A DNA stretch of 9,193 nt. Origin: Dehalococcoidia bacterium. GTDB taxonomy: Bacteria > Chloroflexota > Dehalococcoidia > SZUA-161. This document shows, in pieces, positions 1 through 6,157 of this stretch. How positions within the stretch are numbered: the stretch's first letter is position 1; each line of letters starts with the position of its first letter. The notes under the pieces are model-generated. The model was not told the DNA's origin. It saw nothing but the letters and a program-made list of their open reading frames with translations, and did not search any database. A program made the translations under genes and the position numbers. Location: positions 1 through 9,193 of the forward strand of contig SOKG01000040.1 in the NCBI GenBank assembly GCA_004376205.1. The letters are read 5' to 3'.

Positions 1-726
1 ACGGTCGTAGACCGAGTATGGGTCAGCCTTCCGAATATCCCACTTCACCCCGCTCGCCCGAAGCATGGGGCCGCTGACGGAGTTGTTTATGGCCACATCG
101 GCGGGCAGTATACCTACCTCTTTGGTGCGAGCGAGCACTATCTCGTTCTCCTTCAGTAGCTGGTCGTACTCGTGGATAAAGCCAGGCATCTCTCCAACGA
201 ACTTCTTCACTGCGGGGAGGAACTCGGGAGGGATATCGTGGCTTACGCCGCCGATGCGCATGTAGTTATAGAGCAGTCTTTGCCCGCAGACCATATCGAA
301 GAGGTCCAGGAGTTTCTCACGCTCCCGGAACATGTAGAGAAGCGGCGTCATCATTGCACCGAGGTCTTGAAAGAGGAAGCCTACTCCCCAAAGGTGCCTG
401 GAGATGCGCATCAGCTCCGCTATAATCACCCTGAGGTACTCTGCCCTCTCAGGAACCTCTATCCCCGCCAGTTTCTCTACAGCGAGCACATAGGCGAAGT
501 TATTGGCCATCGAAGCTACATAGTCCAGGCGGTCGGTGTAGGGTATGTTCTGCGTGTAGGTGCGCCCCTCAGCCAGCTTCTCGATGCCGCGATGGAGATA
601 TCCAAAGACTGGCTCCAAATCGACGATCACTTCCCCATCCAGGGTGACTCTCATGCGGAAGACGCCATGAGTCGACGGGTGCTGGGGGCCAAAATTCAGA
701 ACAAAGGGCTCGGTTCTAAGCTCCAT
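1..726 (-). CDS. nuoD: NADH-quinone oxidoreductase subunit D (NuoD), N-terminal part, cut by window edge
   Basis: This is the 49-kDa subunit of complex I, which with NuoB forms the quinone-binding site at the base of the peripheral arm. Translating the minus strand from ATG at 726 gives 242 uninterrupted codons to the left edge; full-length NuoD is about 370-410 residues, so the C-terminal third or so is missing. Family landmarks seen are FGPQHPSTHG near residues 12-21 (the quinone-site loop), YLHRGIEKL, YTDRLDY, LMRISRHL and the FREREKLLDL segment. An AGGAGG lies 11 bases before the ATG, inside the end of the upstream radical SAM gene. The two reading frames overlap by 11 bases (716-726), so translational coupling is likely. 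The beginning is intact and the assignment is firm. Confidence 0.96.
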   Translation of the reverse strand, partial: MELRTEPFVLNFGPQHPSTHGVFRMRVTLDGEVIVDLEPVFGYLHRGIEKLAEGRTYTQNIPYTDRLDYVASMANNFAYVLAVEKLAGIEVPERAEYLRVIIAELMRISRHLWGVGFLFQDLGAMMTPLLYMFREREKLLDLFDMVCGQRLLYNYMRIGGVSHDIPPEFLPAVKKFVGEMPGFIHEYDQLLKENEIVLARTKEVGILPADVAINNSVSGPMLRASGVKWDIRKADPYSVYDR

Positions 727-2449
727 ACCTAGACTCGCCTCCTGTAGCAAAAGCCCACAATATCCTGGGGGCATTGCGCATGAAGGATGACGCCGGCCAG
801 TGCAGCTCCTTCTTTTGACATATTGATGACGAGCTCAGTTCATCCGCAGCCTGCTTCAAGGACATTATTTCCTCGCTCTCAGGGCCGTGCTCCTTAACGA
901 TGCGATCGATCGTTTTCATCAGATCTATTGCACCTCTGGCGCGAGCCTCAACGCCAGCAGCCACTTTGGGCGTAATCAGGCCATTCTCCAGCTTCAACTG
1001 ATTGAAGGCCAGCCCGGCCTCATAGGTGCTCATCACTATCTCATCTTTGGTCATCCACTCTGTCTCATAGTTCAGCATGTATTTCCAGCTTGGACTCTGA
1101 AGGACTTTACGGTGCTCCTCCAGCGTACGATAAGACAAACGGTAGCCATACTTCTCGGGATTCTCGAAAGCCTTACTTGCTGGGTCAACGAAGGGAGCCA
1201 GGGGCGATATAAAGGGAAGAACTCTCCTTTGCCGGCCAAATTCCCCTAGCAGTGCTCTTAAGTAGGCCGCATTCTCCATCACCGAACGATATGTCTGCTT
1301 GGGGAGACCGACCATGAAGAACAGGTCAAACCTCTTACAGCCGTTCTCGAGGGCGCTTTGAATCGTATTCTCTATCTCGCGATTGCTATATCCCTTACCA
1401 AAGGCGCGCCGTACCTCCTCATCAGTTGAGTCCGGCGACCATTGAATGTTGTAGTTAGGGATAGCCCTATTTACTCTCTTGAAGAAGTCACTTCCGGCAG
1501 GGGCGAAAAGCTCCAGGACTATGGGCGCTCTCACCTTCGCGGTGTCCATGGCCCACAACAGCTCCTCGGCATAGGTTTCGCCTGGCTGGCGAATATCTCC
1601 AACAACAAACACCGGCCCGTTGAGGTAGCGCTGTATGCTGACGATATCGTTAGCCAGGAGTTGCGGGCTTCTGTAGGCCGTTTTCGCACGGCCAAAGCTG
1701 TTCTCGTAGGCATAGCTTGAGCCACCGCAGGTAACACAGTTATAGTTGCAGCCACGGCAGGTGATGGCACAGGTTATGGGGTAGCGCATCCAATTCGAGA
1801 AAGGCGTGATACCGGCCAAATCGCGGTATTTGAGCACCGATTTCACTGGATAGGCGTAGTCTAAGGGTATCTCGTCGAGACTCAGGGGGACCCAGGTCAA
1901 GGGATTATGATGAGCCACGCCATCTCTATCCTTCCAGCTCAAATTCGGGATGTCATCAACAGGCTCCCCGGACTTTATCCGCTCTATTAGCTGAAGCATT
2001 GGTATCTCGGTGGAATCGCCGCGCACGACAAAATCAACCTGTGGATATGTGATCAGTTCTCGGTGAAAATAGCTGGCGCTCAACCCACCCATTATGACGG
2101 GAGTAGACGGATGAAGACTTTTGACTATCCTGGCCAGCTCCAGACTGCCATGGGCATGTGGCAGCCAGTGCAGGTCGATGCCGAAAGCACTTGTGGACAG
2201 CCGCTTGACAAATCGCTCGACATCGAACTTCGGGTCTTTCAGCATGCGGTTAGCGATGTTTATGATCCTGGTATGTACCCCATTGTTTTCTAGGTAGGCG
2301 CCGATGCTGACGAGGCCGATGGGATACATTTCAAAAACGGGCGTCGATGGGATCACGTCGCTTATGGGGCCATACATTATCGCGTGTTCCCTGAAATCGT
2401 AGTTGCTCGGAGCATGCAGTAGTATCAAATCGGGTTTTGTCATTGCCAA
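716..2449 (-). CDS. Cobalamin-binding radical SAM protein embedded in the nuo operon
   Basis: This 577-residue protein has two recognisable domains. Residues about 5-165 look like a B12-binding Rossmann-type domain (GLVSIGAYLENNG at 45-57, VIMGGLSASYF at 118-128, VDFVVRGDSTEIP at 138-150). It lacks the DxHxxG lower-ligand motif, as many radical SAM B12 proteins do. Residues about 220-420 form the radical SAM domain: C234-x3-C238-x2-C241 should bind the SAM-ligating [4Fe-4S] cluster, with an extra C231, and MVGLPKQT lies at 379-386. Residues 430-577 are a family-specific tail. It resembles, from memory, the TIGR04190/Ta0216-like group; the substrate is unknown and methyl or other group transfer is only an inference. 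TTG at 2449 has GAGGG seven bases upstream; ATG at 2443 is the alternative start. It begins 11 bases after nuoC and overlaps nuoD by 11 bases. It is not a standard complex I subunit. Confidence 0.9.
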   Translation of the reverse strand: MAMTKPDLILLHAPSNYDFREHAIMYGPISDVIPSTPVFEMYPIGLVSIGAYLENNGVHTRIINIANRMLKDPKFDVERFVKRLSTSAFGIDLHWLPHAHGSLELARIVKSLHPSTPVIMGGLSASYFHRELITYPQVDFVVRGDSTEIPMLQLIERIKSGEPVDDIPNLSWKDRDGVAHHNPLTWVPLSLDEIPLDYAYPVKSVLKYRDLAGITPFSNWMRYPITCAITCRGCNYNCVTCGGSSYAYENSFGRAKTAYRSPQLLANDIVSIQRYLNGPVFVVGDIRQPGETYAEELLWAMDTAKVRAPIVLELFAPAGSDFFKRVNRAIPNYNIQWSPDSTDEEVRRAFGKGYSNREIENTIQSALENGCKRFDLFFMVGLPKQTYRSVMENAAYLRALLGEFGRQRRVLPFISPLAPFVDPASKAFENPEKYGYRLSYRTLEEHRKVLQSPSWKYMLNYETEWMTKDEIVMSTYEAGLAFNQLKLENGLITPKVAAGVEARARGAIDLMKTIDRIVKEHGPESEEIMSLKQAADELSSSSICQKKELHWPASSFMRNAPRILWAFATGGESRYGA

Positions 2450-2460
2450 CTATAAGCCCT

Positions 2461-2898
2461 CTACAGGTAATCCCTCCTAAGGGGGTGCCCCTGAAATCCC
2501 TCCCAGAGGAATATACGTTTCATGTTGGGATGACCCTCAAAGCGAATCCCCAGGAGATCATAGACCTCTCTCTCCTGGAAATCAGCTCCCTTCCAGACAG
2601 GGGTTACGGAGGGTACTGTGGGCTGTTCTCGGTCGTAGCATCTGGTCTTGAGGACAAGGCTGTGGTTGTGCTTCATCGAGACCAAATGATAAACCACCTC
2701 GAGGTAATTGAGGTAGTCGACGCCGGTGAGATTAACTAGGTAATCGAAATCGAGTCCCGCGGTTTGGTTAAGGAAACGGCAAACTTCAAAGATGGATTCG
2801 CTTTTGACTAAGACTGCGGTGTTGTATTCAACTACTGCTCCTGGAAGCTGCTCCCCTATCTTCTCAGCAACTTCGCTTCCAATCAATGGCTTCATCAT
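2461..2898 (-). CDS. nuoC: NADH-quinone oxidoreductase subunit C (NuoC)
   Basis: NuoC is the 30-kDa peripheral-arm subunit of complex I. It binds NuoD and NuoB and helps hold the connecting module together, without cofactors of its own. The 145-residue product has the expected alpha/beta N-terminal part and the family signature near the C-terminus: ADFQEREVYDLLGIRFEGHP at about 105-124, followed by KRIFLWEGFQGHPLRRDY. It ends shortly after this signature, typical of a short stand-alone NuoC rather than a NuoCD fusion. Two adjacent ATG codons (2898 and 2895) can serve as start. The nearest purine-rich run, GGAG, lies about 14 bases upstream, so the ribosome binding site is weak and coupling to the preceding small gene (ends at 2922) is plausible. 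The downstream radical SAM gene begins 11 bases after the stop. Confidence 0.95.
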   Translation of the reverse strand: MMKPLIGSEVAEKIGEQLPGAVVEYNTAVLVKSESIFEVCRFLNQTAGLDFDYLVNLTGVDYLNYLEVVYHLVSMKHNHSLVLKTRCYDREQPTVPSVTPVWKGADFQEREVYDLLGIRFEGHPNMKRIFLWEGFQGHPLRRDYL

Positions 2899-2921
2899 CT
2901 GCTGTTTGCTGTCTCCAAAAC

Positions 2922-3101
2922 CTAGAGCTTATCGAGCTCGGTCTCAGGAAATGCCATGCGGTATCCGGTTTTGTCAGCCTTTATTATGATCCACCCTTTG
3001 GGGTCTTCTTTAACCTCTACCACTTCTCCCTCCCATCCGCTGAGGGTGTAGTCCGGTCTCTCCTTGACCCTGACCCGATCGCCTGTCTTTAATTCGGCCA
3101 T
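2922..3101 (-). CDS. 59-residue SH3/KOW-like protein between nuoB and nuoC (possible NdhS-like subunit)
   Basis: A small gene starts with ATG at 3101, two bases after the nuoB stop, with GAGGAG six bases upstream inside the end of nuoB. It ends with TAG at 2922. The 59 residues are acidic/basic and lack a signal peptide or membrane segment. The pattern is that of a small beta-barrel of SH3/KOW type: GDRVRVKERPDY at 7-18, SGWEGEVVEV at 21-30, a beta strand GWIIIKAD at 36-43, and a closing FPETELDKL at 51-59. NdhS, the ferredoxin-docking subunit of cyanobacterial and plastid NDH-1, has a similar arrangement as I remember it (VRV at the start, then EG-x-V, an aromatic/aliphatic strand and an F..xEL end). 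Spacing and coupling make it a real gene of this operon; a role as a complex I accessory subunit is inference. A generic KOW-like domain with another role is the alternative. Confidence 0.82.
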   Translation of the reverse strand: MAELKTGDRVRVKERPDYTLSGWEGEVVEVKEDPKGWIIIKADKTGYRMAFPETELDKL

Positions 3102-3103
3102 TG

Positions 3104-3706
3104 CTAGCTCCTCGCGATGCTGTCCTGCGATATTTTCTCATGCAACATTATGAGGCCGTAGTACAGAGACTCGGGGCGTGGTGGGCACCCCGGCACATAT
3201 ACATCCACGGGAACGATGCGGTTGACTCCGGGCACGACGCTGTATGAATCGGCAAAAGGCCCGCCGCTGATGGCGCATGAGCCCATGGCCACCACCCATT
3301 TCGGCTCTGCCATCTGGTCGTAAATCATCTTGAGTGCGGGCGCCATCTTCCAGGTCAATGTTCCCGATACAATCATGAGGTCAGCTTGCCGGGGCGAGGC
3401 CCGGAAGAGTTCCATGCCGAAGCGAGAGATATCAAACCGCAAGGCTGCAGCGGCAATCATCTCCATGGCGCAGCAAGCCAGACCAAAGTTCACTGGCCAG
3501 CATGACCACCGCCGTCCCCAGTTCAAGAGGGTGTCGAGCTTGGCGGTCAGAATACTGCGTTCGAGTTCTTCCTCAAGCCAACGGTCGGGATCAGGTATCG
3601 GCTGCTGAGACCTGGCTCTTAGTGCCTCGATGGCTTTGCCCTCATCTCGGTCAAGCTCCGCTGGAGAGTAGACCGGTAACATATTCTGTCCGCTCTCTAT
3701 TTCCAT
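3104..3706 (-). CDS. nuoB: NADH-quinone oxidoreductase subunit B (NuoB)
   Basis: NuoB carries cluster N2, the last [4Fe-4S] centre of complex I, which passes electrons to quinone. All four expected ligands are visible in the 200-residue product: the tandem pair C78-C79 in GLACCAMEM, C144 in GSCA, and C174 in PGCPPRPE. The conserved blocks FDISRFGME (91-99), RQADLMIVSGT and PKWVVAMGSCAISGG are present. Compared with short NuoB proteins there are about 45 extra N-terminal residues (1-50, rich in E, D, P and R) before the conserved TAKLDTLLNW segment. The start ATG at 3706 lies inside the end of nuoA (10-base overlap), with AGAGGG seven bases upstream, so this start and the extension are credible. 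The stop is two bases from the start of the next small gene. Confidence 0.97.
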   Translation of the reverse strand: MEIESGQNMLPVYSPAELDRDEGKAIEALRARSQQPIPDPDRWLEEELERSILTAKLDTLLNWGRRWSCWPVNFGLACCAMEMIAAAALRFDISRFGMELFRASPRQADLMIVSGTLTWKMAPALKMIYDQMAEPKWVVAMGSCAISGGPFADSYSVVPGVNRIVPVDVYVPGCPPRPESLYYGLIMLHEKISQDSIARS

Positions 3707-4065
3707 TCCAAGACCCTCTTTCTCCAGGCGTAAACGAGACCCACCACCAAGATAAGGATGAAGATGAGCATCTCAACGAAGCCGAAAAGCTTGAGCTGCT
3801 TGAAGTGTACTGCCCAAGGGAAGAGGAAAACGATCTCGATATCGAAGATGACGAAAAGCAGGGCATAAAAATAATAGCGGAAGTTGAACTGTATCCATGA
3901 ACTACCTATGGTTTGCATTCCGCACTCATAGGTAGAACTCTTCACGCCCTCGGGGTCGGGTCGCTTGGGTCGAACACTGAGGAACTTGGCTAATAGAAGA
4001 ATTAAGGCGGGTACTGTAATGGCAGCGATGAGGAGTATAGCTATATAGCCGTAATCAGCCAGCAA
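3697..4065 (-). CDS. nuoA: NADH-quinone oxidoreductase subunit A (NuoA)
   Basis: NuoA is a small membrane subunit at the junction between the peripheral and membrane arms of complex I. The product has the usual three membrane segments: YGYIAILLIAAITVPALILLL near the N-terminus, FYALLFVIFDIEIVFLFPWA in the middle, and VEMLIFILILVVGLVYAW near the end. The loop between the first two carries the family motif STYECGMQTIGSSWIQF with its conserved cysteine. I place the start at TTG 4065, giving 122 residues, the normal family length, with GGAGAAGGG about 11 bases upstream. The same frame stays open to a GTG at 4170, but the extra 35 residues are not NuoA-like and that stretch contains the likely promoter. 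It is the first gene of the operon; its end overlaps nuoB by 10 bases. Confidence 0.93.
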   Translation of the reverse strand: MLADYGYIAILLIAAITVPALILLLAKFLSVRPKRPDPEGVKSSTYECGMQTIGSSWIQFNFRYYFYALLFVIFDIEIVFLFPWAVHFKQLKLFGFVEMLIFILILVVGLVYAWRKRVLEWK

Positions 4066-4096
4066 GCGCTTATTATCCCTTCTCCGCCGGTCGCTG

Positions 4097-4124
4097 ATTA
4101 TAATATCATAGGGTGTCGGGGCAA
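4097..4124 (-). promoter_or_regulatory. Predicted sigma70-type promoter of the nuo operon
   Basis: On the minus strand, TTGCCC (4124-4119) is followed after 16 bases by a perfect TATAAT (4102-4097). Transcription would start near 4091, leaving a leader of about 25 bases that includes the GGAGAAGGG before the TTG start of nuoA. The promoter lies inside the longer open frame from GTG 4170, an argument for the shorter nuoA. The match is by eye only. Confidence 0.55.
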
Positions 4125-4154
4125 TGCAATAGGCTCTCGTGTACGTTTCTGAAA

Positions 4155-4172
4155 TTGTGAACAATCTCACAA
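4155..4172. promoter_or_regulatory. CRP-type palindrome between nuoA and the PHP gene
   Basis: TTGTGAACAATCTCACAA is an inverted repeat with six-base arms and a six-base centre. Its inner bases match the CRP consensus halves TGTGA-N6-TCACA exactly. The centre (4163.5) lies about 73 bases upstream of the predicted nuo start site and about 50 bases upstream of a predicted start for the PHP gene. The nuo distance fits a class I activator position for CRP/FNR-family regulators. No regulator gene is in the window, so the binding protein is unknown. Confidence 0.5.
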
Positions 4173-4201
4173 CCCCTGGTCGCTTTTTGCAGGTATCAGG
4201 T

Positions 4202-4207
4202 TATAAT
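4202..4207 (+). promoter_or_regulatory. Possible -10 element for the PHP gene
   Basis: A perfect TATAAT occurs 19 bases before the ATG of the PHP gene. No good -35 hexamer is seen at the usual spacing, which would fit an activator-dependent promoter helped by the upstream CRP-type palindrome at 4155-4172. The leader would be only about a dozen bases. Confidence 0.35.
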
Positions 4208-4226
4208 ATGTATGGACGGCTAACAT

Positions 4227-4850
4227 ATGCTCGTCGATCTCCATACCCACACCTGGCCCTACTCCGATGACAGCGACCTGAAGCCTGAGGAGTTGATTCA
4301 GCAGGCGAAGCGCTCAGGGCTTGATGCCATCTGTTTTACCGAGCACGACTGGTACTGGAAAGATGAAGATGTGGCTCGACTGAGCGATGAGCACGATTTC
4401 CCAATCTTTCATGGGATGGAGATAAGCTCTGATGAAGGACACCTCTTGGTTTTTGGGTTGGCTGAATACAAATTCGGCATGCATCACGCAGAATTCGTCA
4501 GGAGATTGGTAGACGAGGCGGGCGGTGCTATCATCCTGGCGCATCCCTACAGAGGACGAGTGCGCTATAACCCCAAGCCTGATCAGCTGGTAGACAGTGT
4601 CTGCGAAGACCGCATCTTCGATCTGGTCGATGCAGTTGAAGTGCTCAATGGCAGGTCCAACTATAAAGAAAATAACTTCGCTCGTAAGCTATGCCGCAGG
4701 CTGCACCTAAGAGGAGTCGGTGGCAGCGACGCCCACTCCTTTTCCGACATACCGTCGTACGCAACGCTGTTTGAAAAAAGGGTCAGCAACACTAAGGAGC
4801 TGGTCACTGAGCTCAAGGAGGGACGATTTCGAGCTATAGATTTTCACTGA
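4227..4850 (+). CDS. PHP-domain metal-dependent phosphoesterase
   Basis: The 207-residue protein is a stand-alone PHP domain, a TIM-barrel-like fold that binds two or three metals and hydrolyses phosphoester bonds. The metal-ligand motifs are all present: DLHTHT with H6 and H8, TEHD with E39, H40 and D41, the glutamate in GMEIS (E65), H72, LAHPYR with H106, and GSDAHS with D168 and H170. There is no signal peptide or membrane segment, so it is cytoplasmic. Length and the single domain fit small PHP proteins of the kind related to nucleoside-bisphosphate or histidinol-phosphate phosphatases rather than a polymerase; the substrate cannot be told from sequence. ATG 4227 has only a weak GGACGG upstream. 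It is divergent from the nuo operon and convergent with holA. Confidence 0.9.
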   Translation: MLVDLHTHTWPYSDDSDLKPEELIQQAKRSGLDAICFTEHDWYWKDEDVARLSDEHDFPIFHGMEISSDEGHLLVFGLAEYKFGMHHAEFVRRLVDEAGGAIILAHPYRGRVRYNPKPDQLVDSVCEDRIFDLVDAVEVLNGRSNYKENNFARKLCRRLHLRGVGGSDAHSFSDIPSYATLFEKRVSNTKELVTELKEGRFRAIDFH

Positions 4851-4923
4851 ACTGGACTCGGTAACCGGTGAGGAAGCTTCCGCAGGTGGGGAATAGGTAA
4901 CCTTCCCGAACAGAGATAGAAAT

Positions 4924-4950
4924 GGTGGGTTTCGCTGCGCTGCACCCACC
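4924..4950. repeat. REP-like hairpin between convergent genes
   Basis: GGTGGGT (4924-4930) pairs with ACCCACC (4944-4950) around a GC-rich centre TTCGCTGCGCTGC that itself contains short repeats of CGCTG. On the minus strand it reads GTAGGGTGGGTGCAGCGCAG and continues with CGAAACCCACC. This resembles, from memory, a dispersed palindrome class common in bacterial intergenic regions and often linked to REP-type or Y1-transposase mobilised elements. It lies between the ends of the PHP gene and holA, where it could also stop transcription from both sides, though neither flank has a clear T-run. Confidence 0.55.
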
Positions 4951-4963
4951 CTACTATTACTTA

Positions 4964-5998
4964 TTAAGAAGGCTCTGCGCACAGTTCGCCGATGAGAAGA
5001 TCGAGGGCAAGTTCCCCCTTGTCTCCCTTGAACCTACCTGTCTTTATTGAGATGTCGGTGTCCAGCAAATTCCGGTAGATGTTCTCCAGCCGTTTCATGG
5101 AATGTGCTTTGGCCTGCGCTACGGTCTTTTGAAGAGCATATTCAGAGGCAAGCCCTAGGCTATGTCCGATCTCAGCAGTCCTGCGCCGCTGGCTGAGAAG
5201 GTGTTTAGCCTGTATCACCAGGCGGAACTGACGGGTGATCATAAACAAGAGGTACGGTGGCGCTGCGCCTCCATCCTCTAACCGGTGAAGGAGCTTGGTT
5301 GCCGCGGCTGACCTTTGTTCAAGAATGGCATCGATCATAGCGAAGACAGTGAATTCCCGTGCTTCGGCCACCAGCAACTCTACATCGTTCTCCTCTATCG
5401 TTCTCCCCAGGGTATAGAGACAAAGCTTGTCGATTTCACTGGAGAGGAGCCAGAGATTACTACCGATAAGATTGGCGAGTAGGCGCGCTGCGGCTGGTGA
5501 TATACTGCCTCCGGATTTGTCTGCCCTGGTCTGCATCCAGTTGTACAGCTGGTCACCCTTCCCGATACCCTTTGGAGGTATAAATGGGGGTTTGAATTCC
5601 TTGACCGTTGCCTGTGGGGCGAGTTCTTTGAGAAGGGGATTGCTTTTCTTGAGCTTGCCATCGATGAGCACCAGGACGGTACTCTCTGGCATCCCATCAA
5701 CGTATCCTTTGAGTGAAAGCCAGCTGGAATCCTTATGCTTCGGTGCACGCTTTACTTTATCTCGTTGCTCGAAGAGGCCAAGCAGGCCCTCGACGATCAC
5801 GAGACGCTTTGTTGCCAGGAAAGGTACGGTATCACAGGTAGCAATCACTTGCTCGGGCGTAGTGTTTTGACCTTGGAGTGCTGTGGTGTTGGTGGCAACC
5901 ATCGCTTCATCTCCCAATCCCTCCTTGATCTTGGTCAAGGCCTCTTTAAGGGAGAAATCGTCCTCACCGAACAATATGTAGAACAATCCTGCCTCCAA
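4964..5998 (-). CDS. holA: DNA polymerase III delta subunit (HolA)
   Basis: HolA is the delta subunit of the clamp loader; it contacts and opens the beta sliding clamp so that the loader can place it on DNA. The product is 344 residues, the usual length for the family. The N-terminal module begins with the typical FYILFGEDDFSLKEAL (GEDDF at 11-15) and contains LVIVEGLLGLF and STVLVLIDGKL, without a Walker A motif, as expected. The C-terminal collar part includes REFTVFAMIDAILEQR, LLFMITRQFRLVIQAKHLL and a final LDTDISIKTGRFKGDKGELALDLL. TTG at 5998 has AGGG six bases upstream; a second TTG at 5986 has GGAGG five bases upstream and gives an N-terminus closer to other HolA proteins. Either is possible. 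It is transcribed away from ychF and towards the PHP gene. Confidence 0.93.
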   Translation of the reverse strand: MEAGLFYILFGEDDFSLKEALTKIKEGLGDEAMVATNTTALQGQNTTPEQVIATCDTVPFLATKRLVIVEGLLGLFEQRDKVKRAPKHKDSSWLSLKGYVDGMPESTVLVLIDGKLKKSNPLLKELAPQATVKEFKPPFIPPKGIGKGDQLYNWMQTRADKSGGSISPAAARLLANLIGSNLWLLSSEIDKLCLYTLGRTIEENDVELLVAEAREFTVFAMIDAILEQRSAAATKLLHRLEDGGAAPPYLLFMITRQFRLVIQAKHLLSQRRRTAEIGHSLGLASEYALQKTVAQAKAHSMKRLENIYRNLLDTDISIKTGRFKGDKGELALDLLIGELCAEPS

Positions 5999-6047
5999 CC
6001 ATCACCCTGATAGTTAAATCCGAGCCTTTAGGGTGGACTGACTGGGG

Positions 6048-6080
6048 TATAATTATAGCATCTAATCCCGGTTGTTTGAA
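6048..6080 (-). promoter_or_regulatory. Predicted holA promoter, with a symmetric -10 shared by both strands
   Basis: On the minus strand TTCAAA (6080-6075) is followed after 17 bases by TATAAT (6057-6052), preceded by TGC to make an extended -10 (TGCTATAAT). The -10 belongs to the self-complementary TATAATTATA at 6048-6057, so the plus strand also reads TATAAT at 6048-6053, facing ychF, but without a convincing -35. The predicted holA leader is about 45 bases. Confidence 0.5.
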
Positions 6081-6157
6081 ACGTGGGTTTAGCCTGAGAT
6101 CGCGAGGCAATGTCTTTGCGCTCACCTGGCCTTTCTAGCTAAACTGGAGTCTGCGGC

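Noticed and set aside
172..732. Plus-strand open frame of 186 codons
   Set aside because: It lies antisense to nuoD, whose frame shows clear NuoD motifs throughout; the plus-strand product has no recognisable domain or ribosome binding site.
2461..2520. G-rich hairpin-like stretch at the 3' end of nuoC (AGGGG..CCCCCT)
   Set aside because: The stem is short, lies in coding sequence and has no T-run; transcription is expected to continue into the radical SAM gene.
2437..2739. Plus-strand open frame of 100 codons
   Set aside because: It is antisense to nuoC and crosses the junction with the radical SAM gene; nuoC carries the family signature, so this is a shadow frame.
4066..4170. Long N-terminal extension of nuoA from GTG 4170
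   Set aside because: The extra 35 residues are not NuoA-like, no ribosome binding site precedes the GTG, and the stretch holds a perfect TATAAT and half of the CRP-type palindrome. The TTG at 4065 gives the normal family length.
4872..4881. GGAAGCTTCC palindrome and two copies of GGTAACC nearby
   Set aside because: The palindrome is only ten bases, without flanking structure or a T-run, and the direct copies are short. Chance is sufficient.
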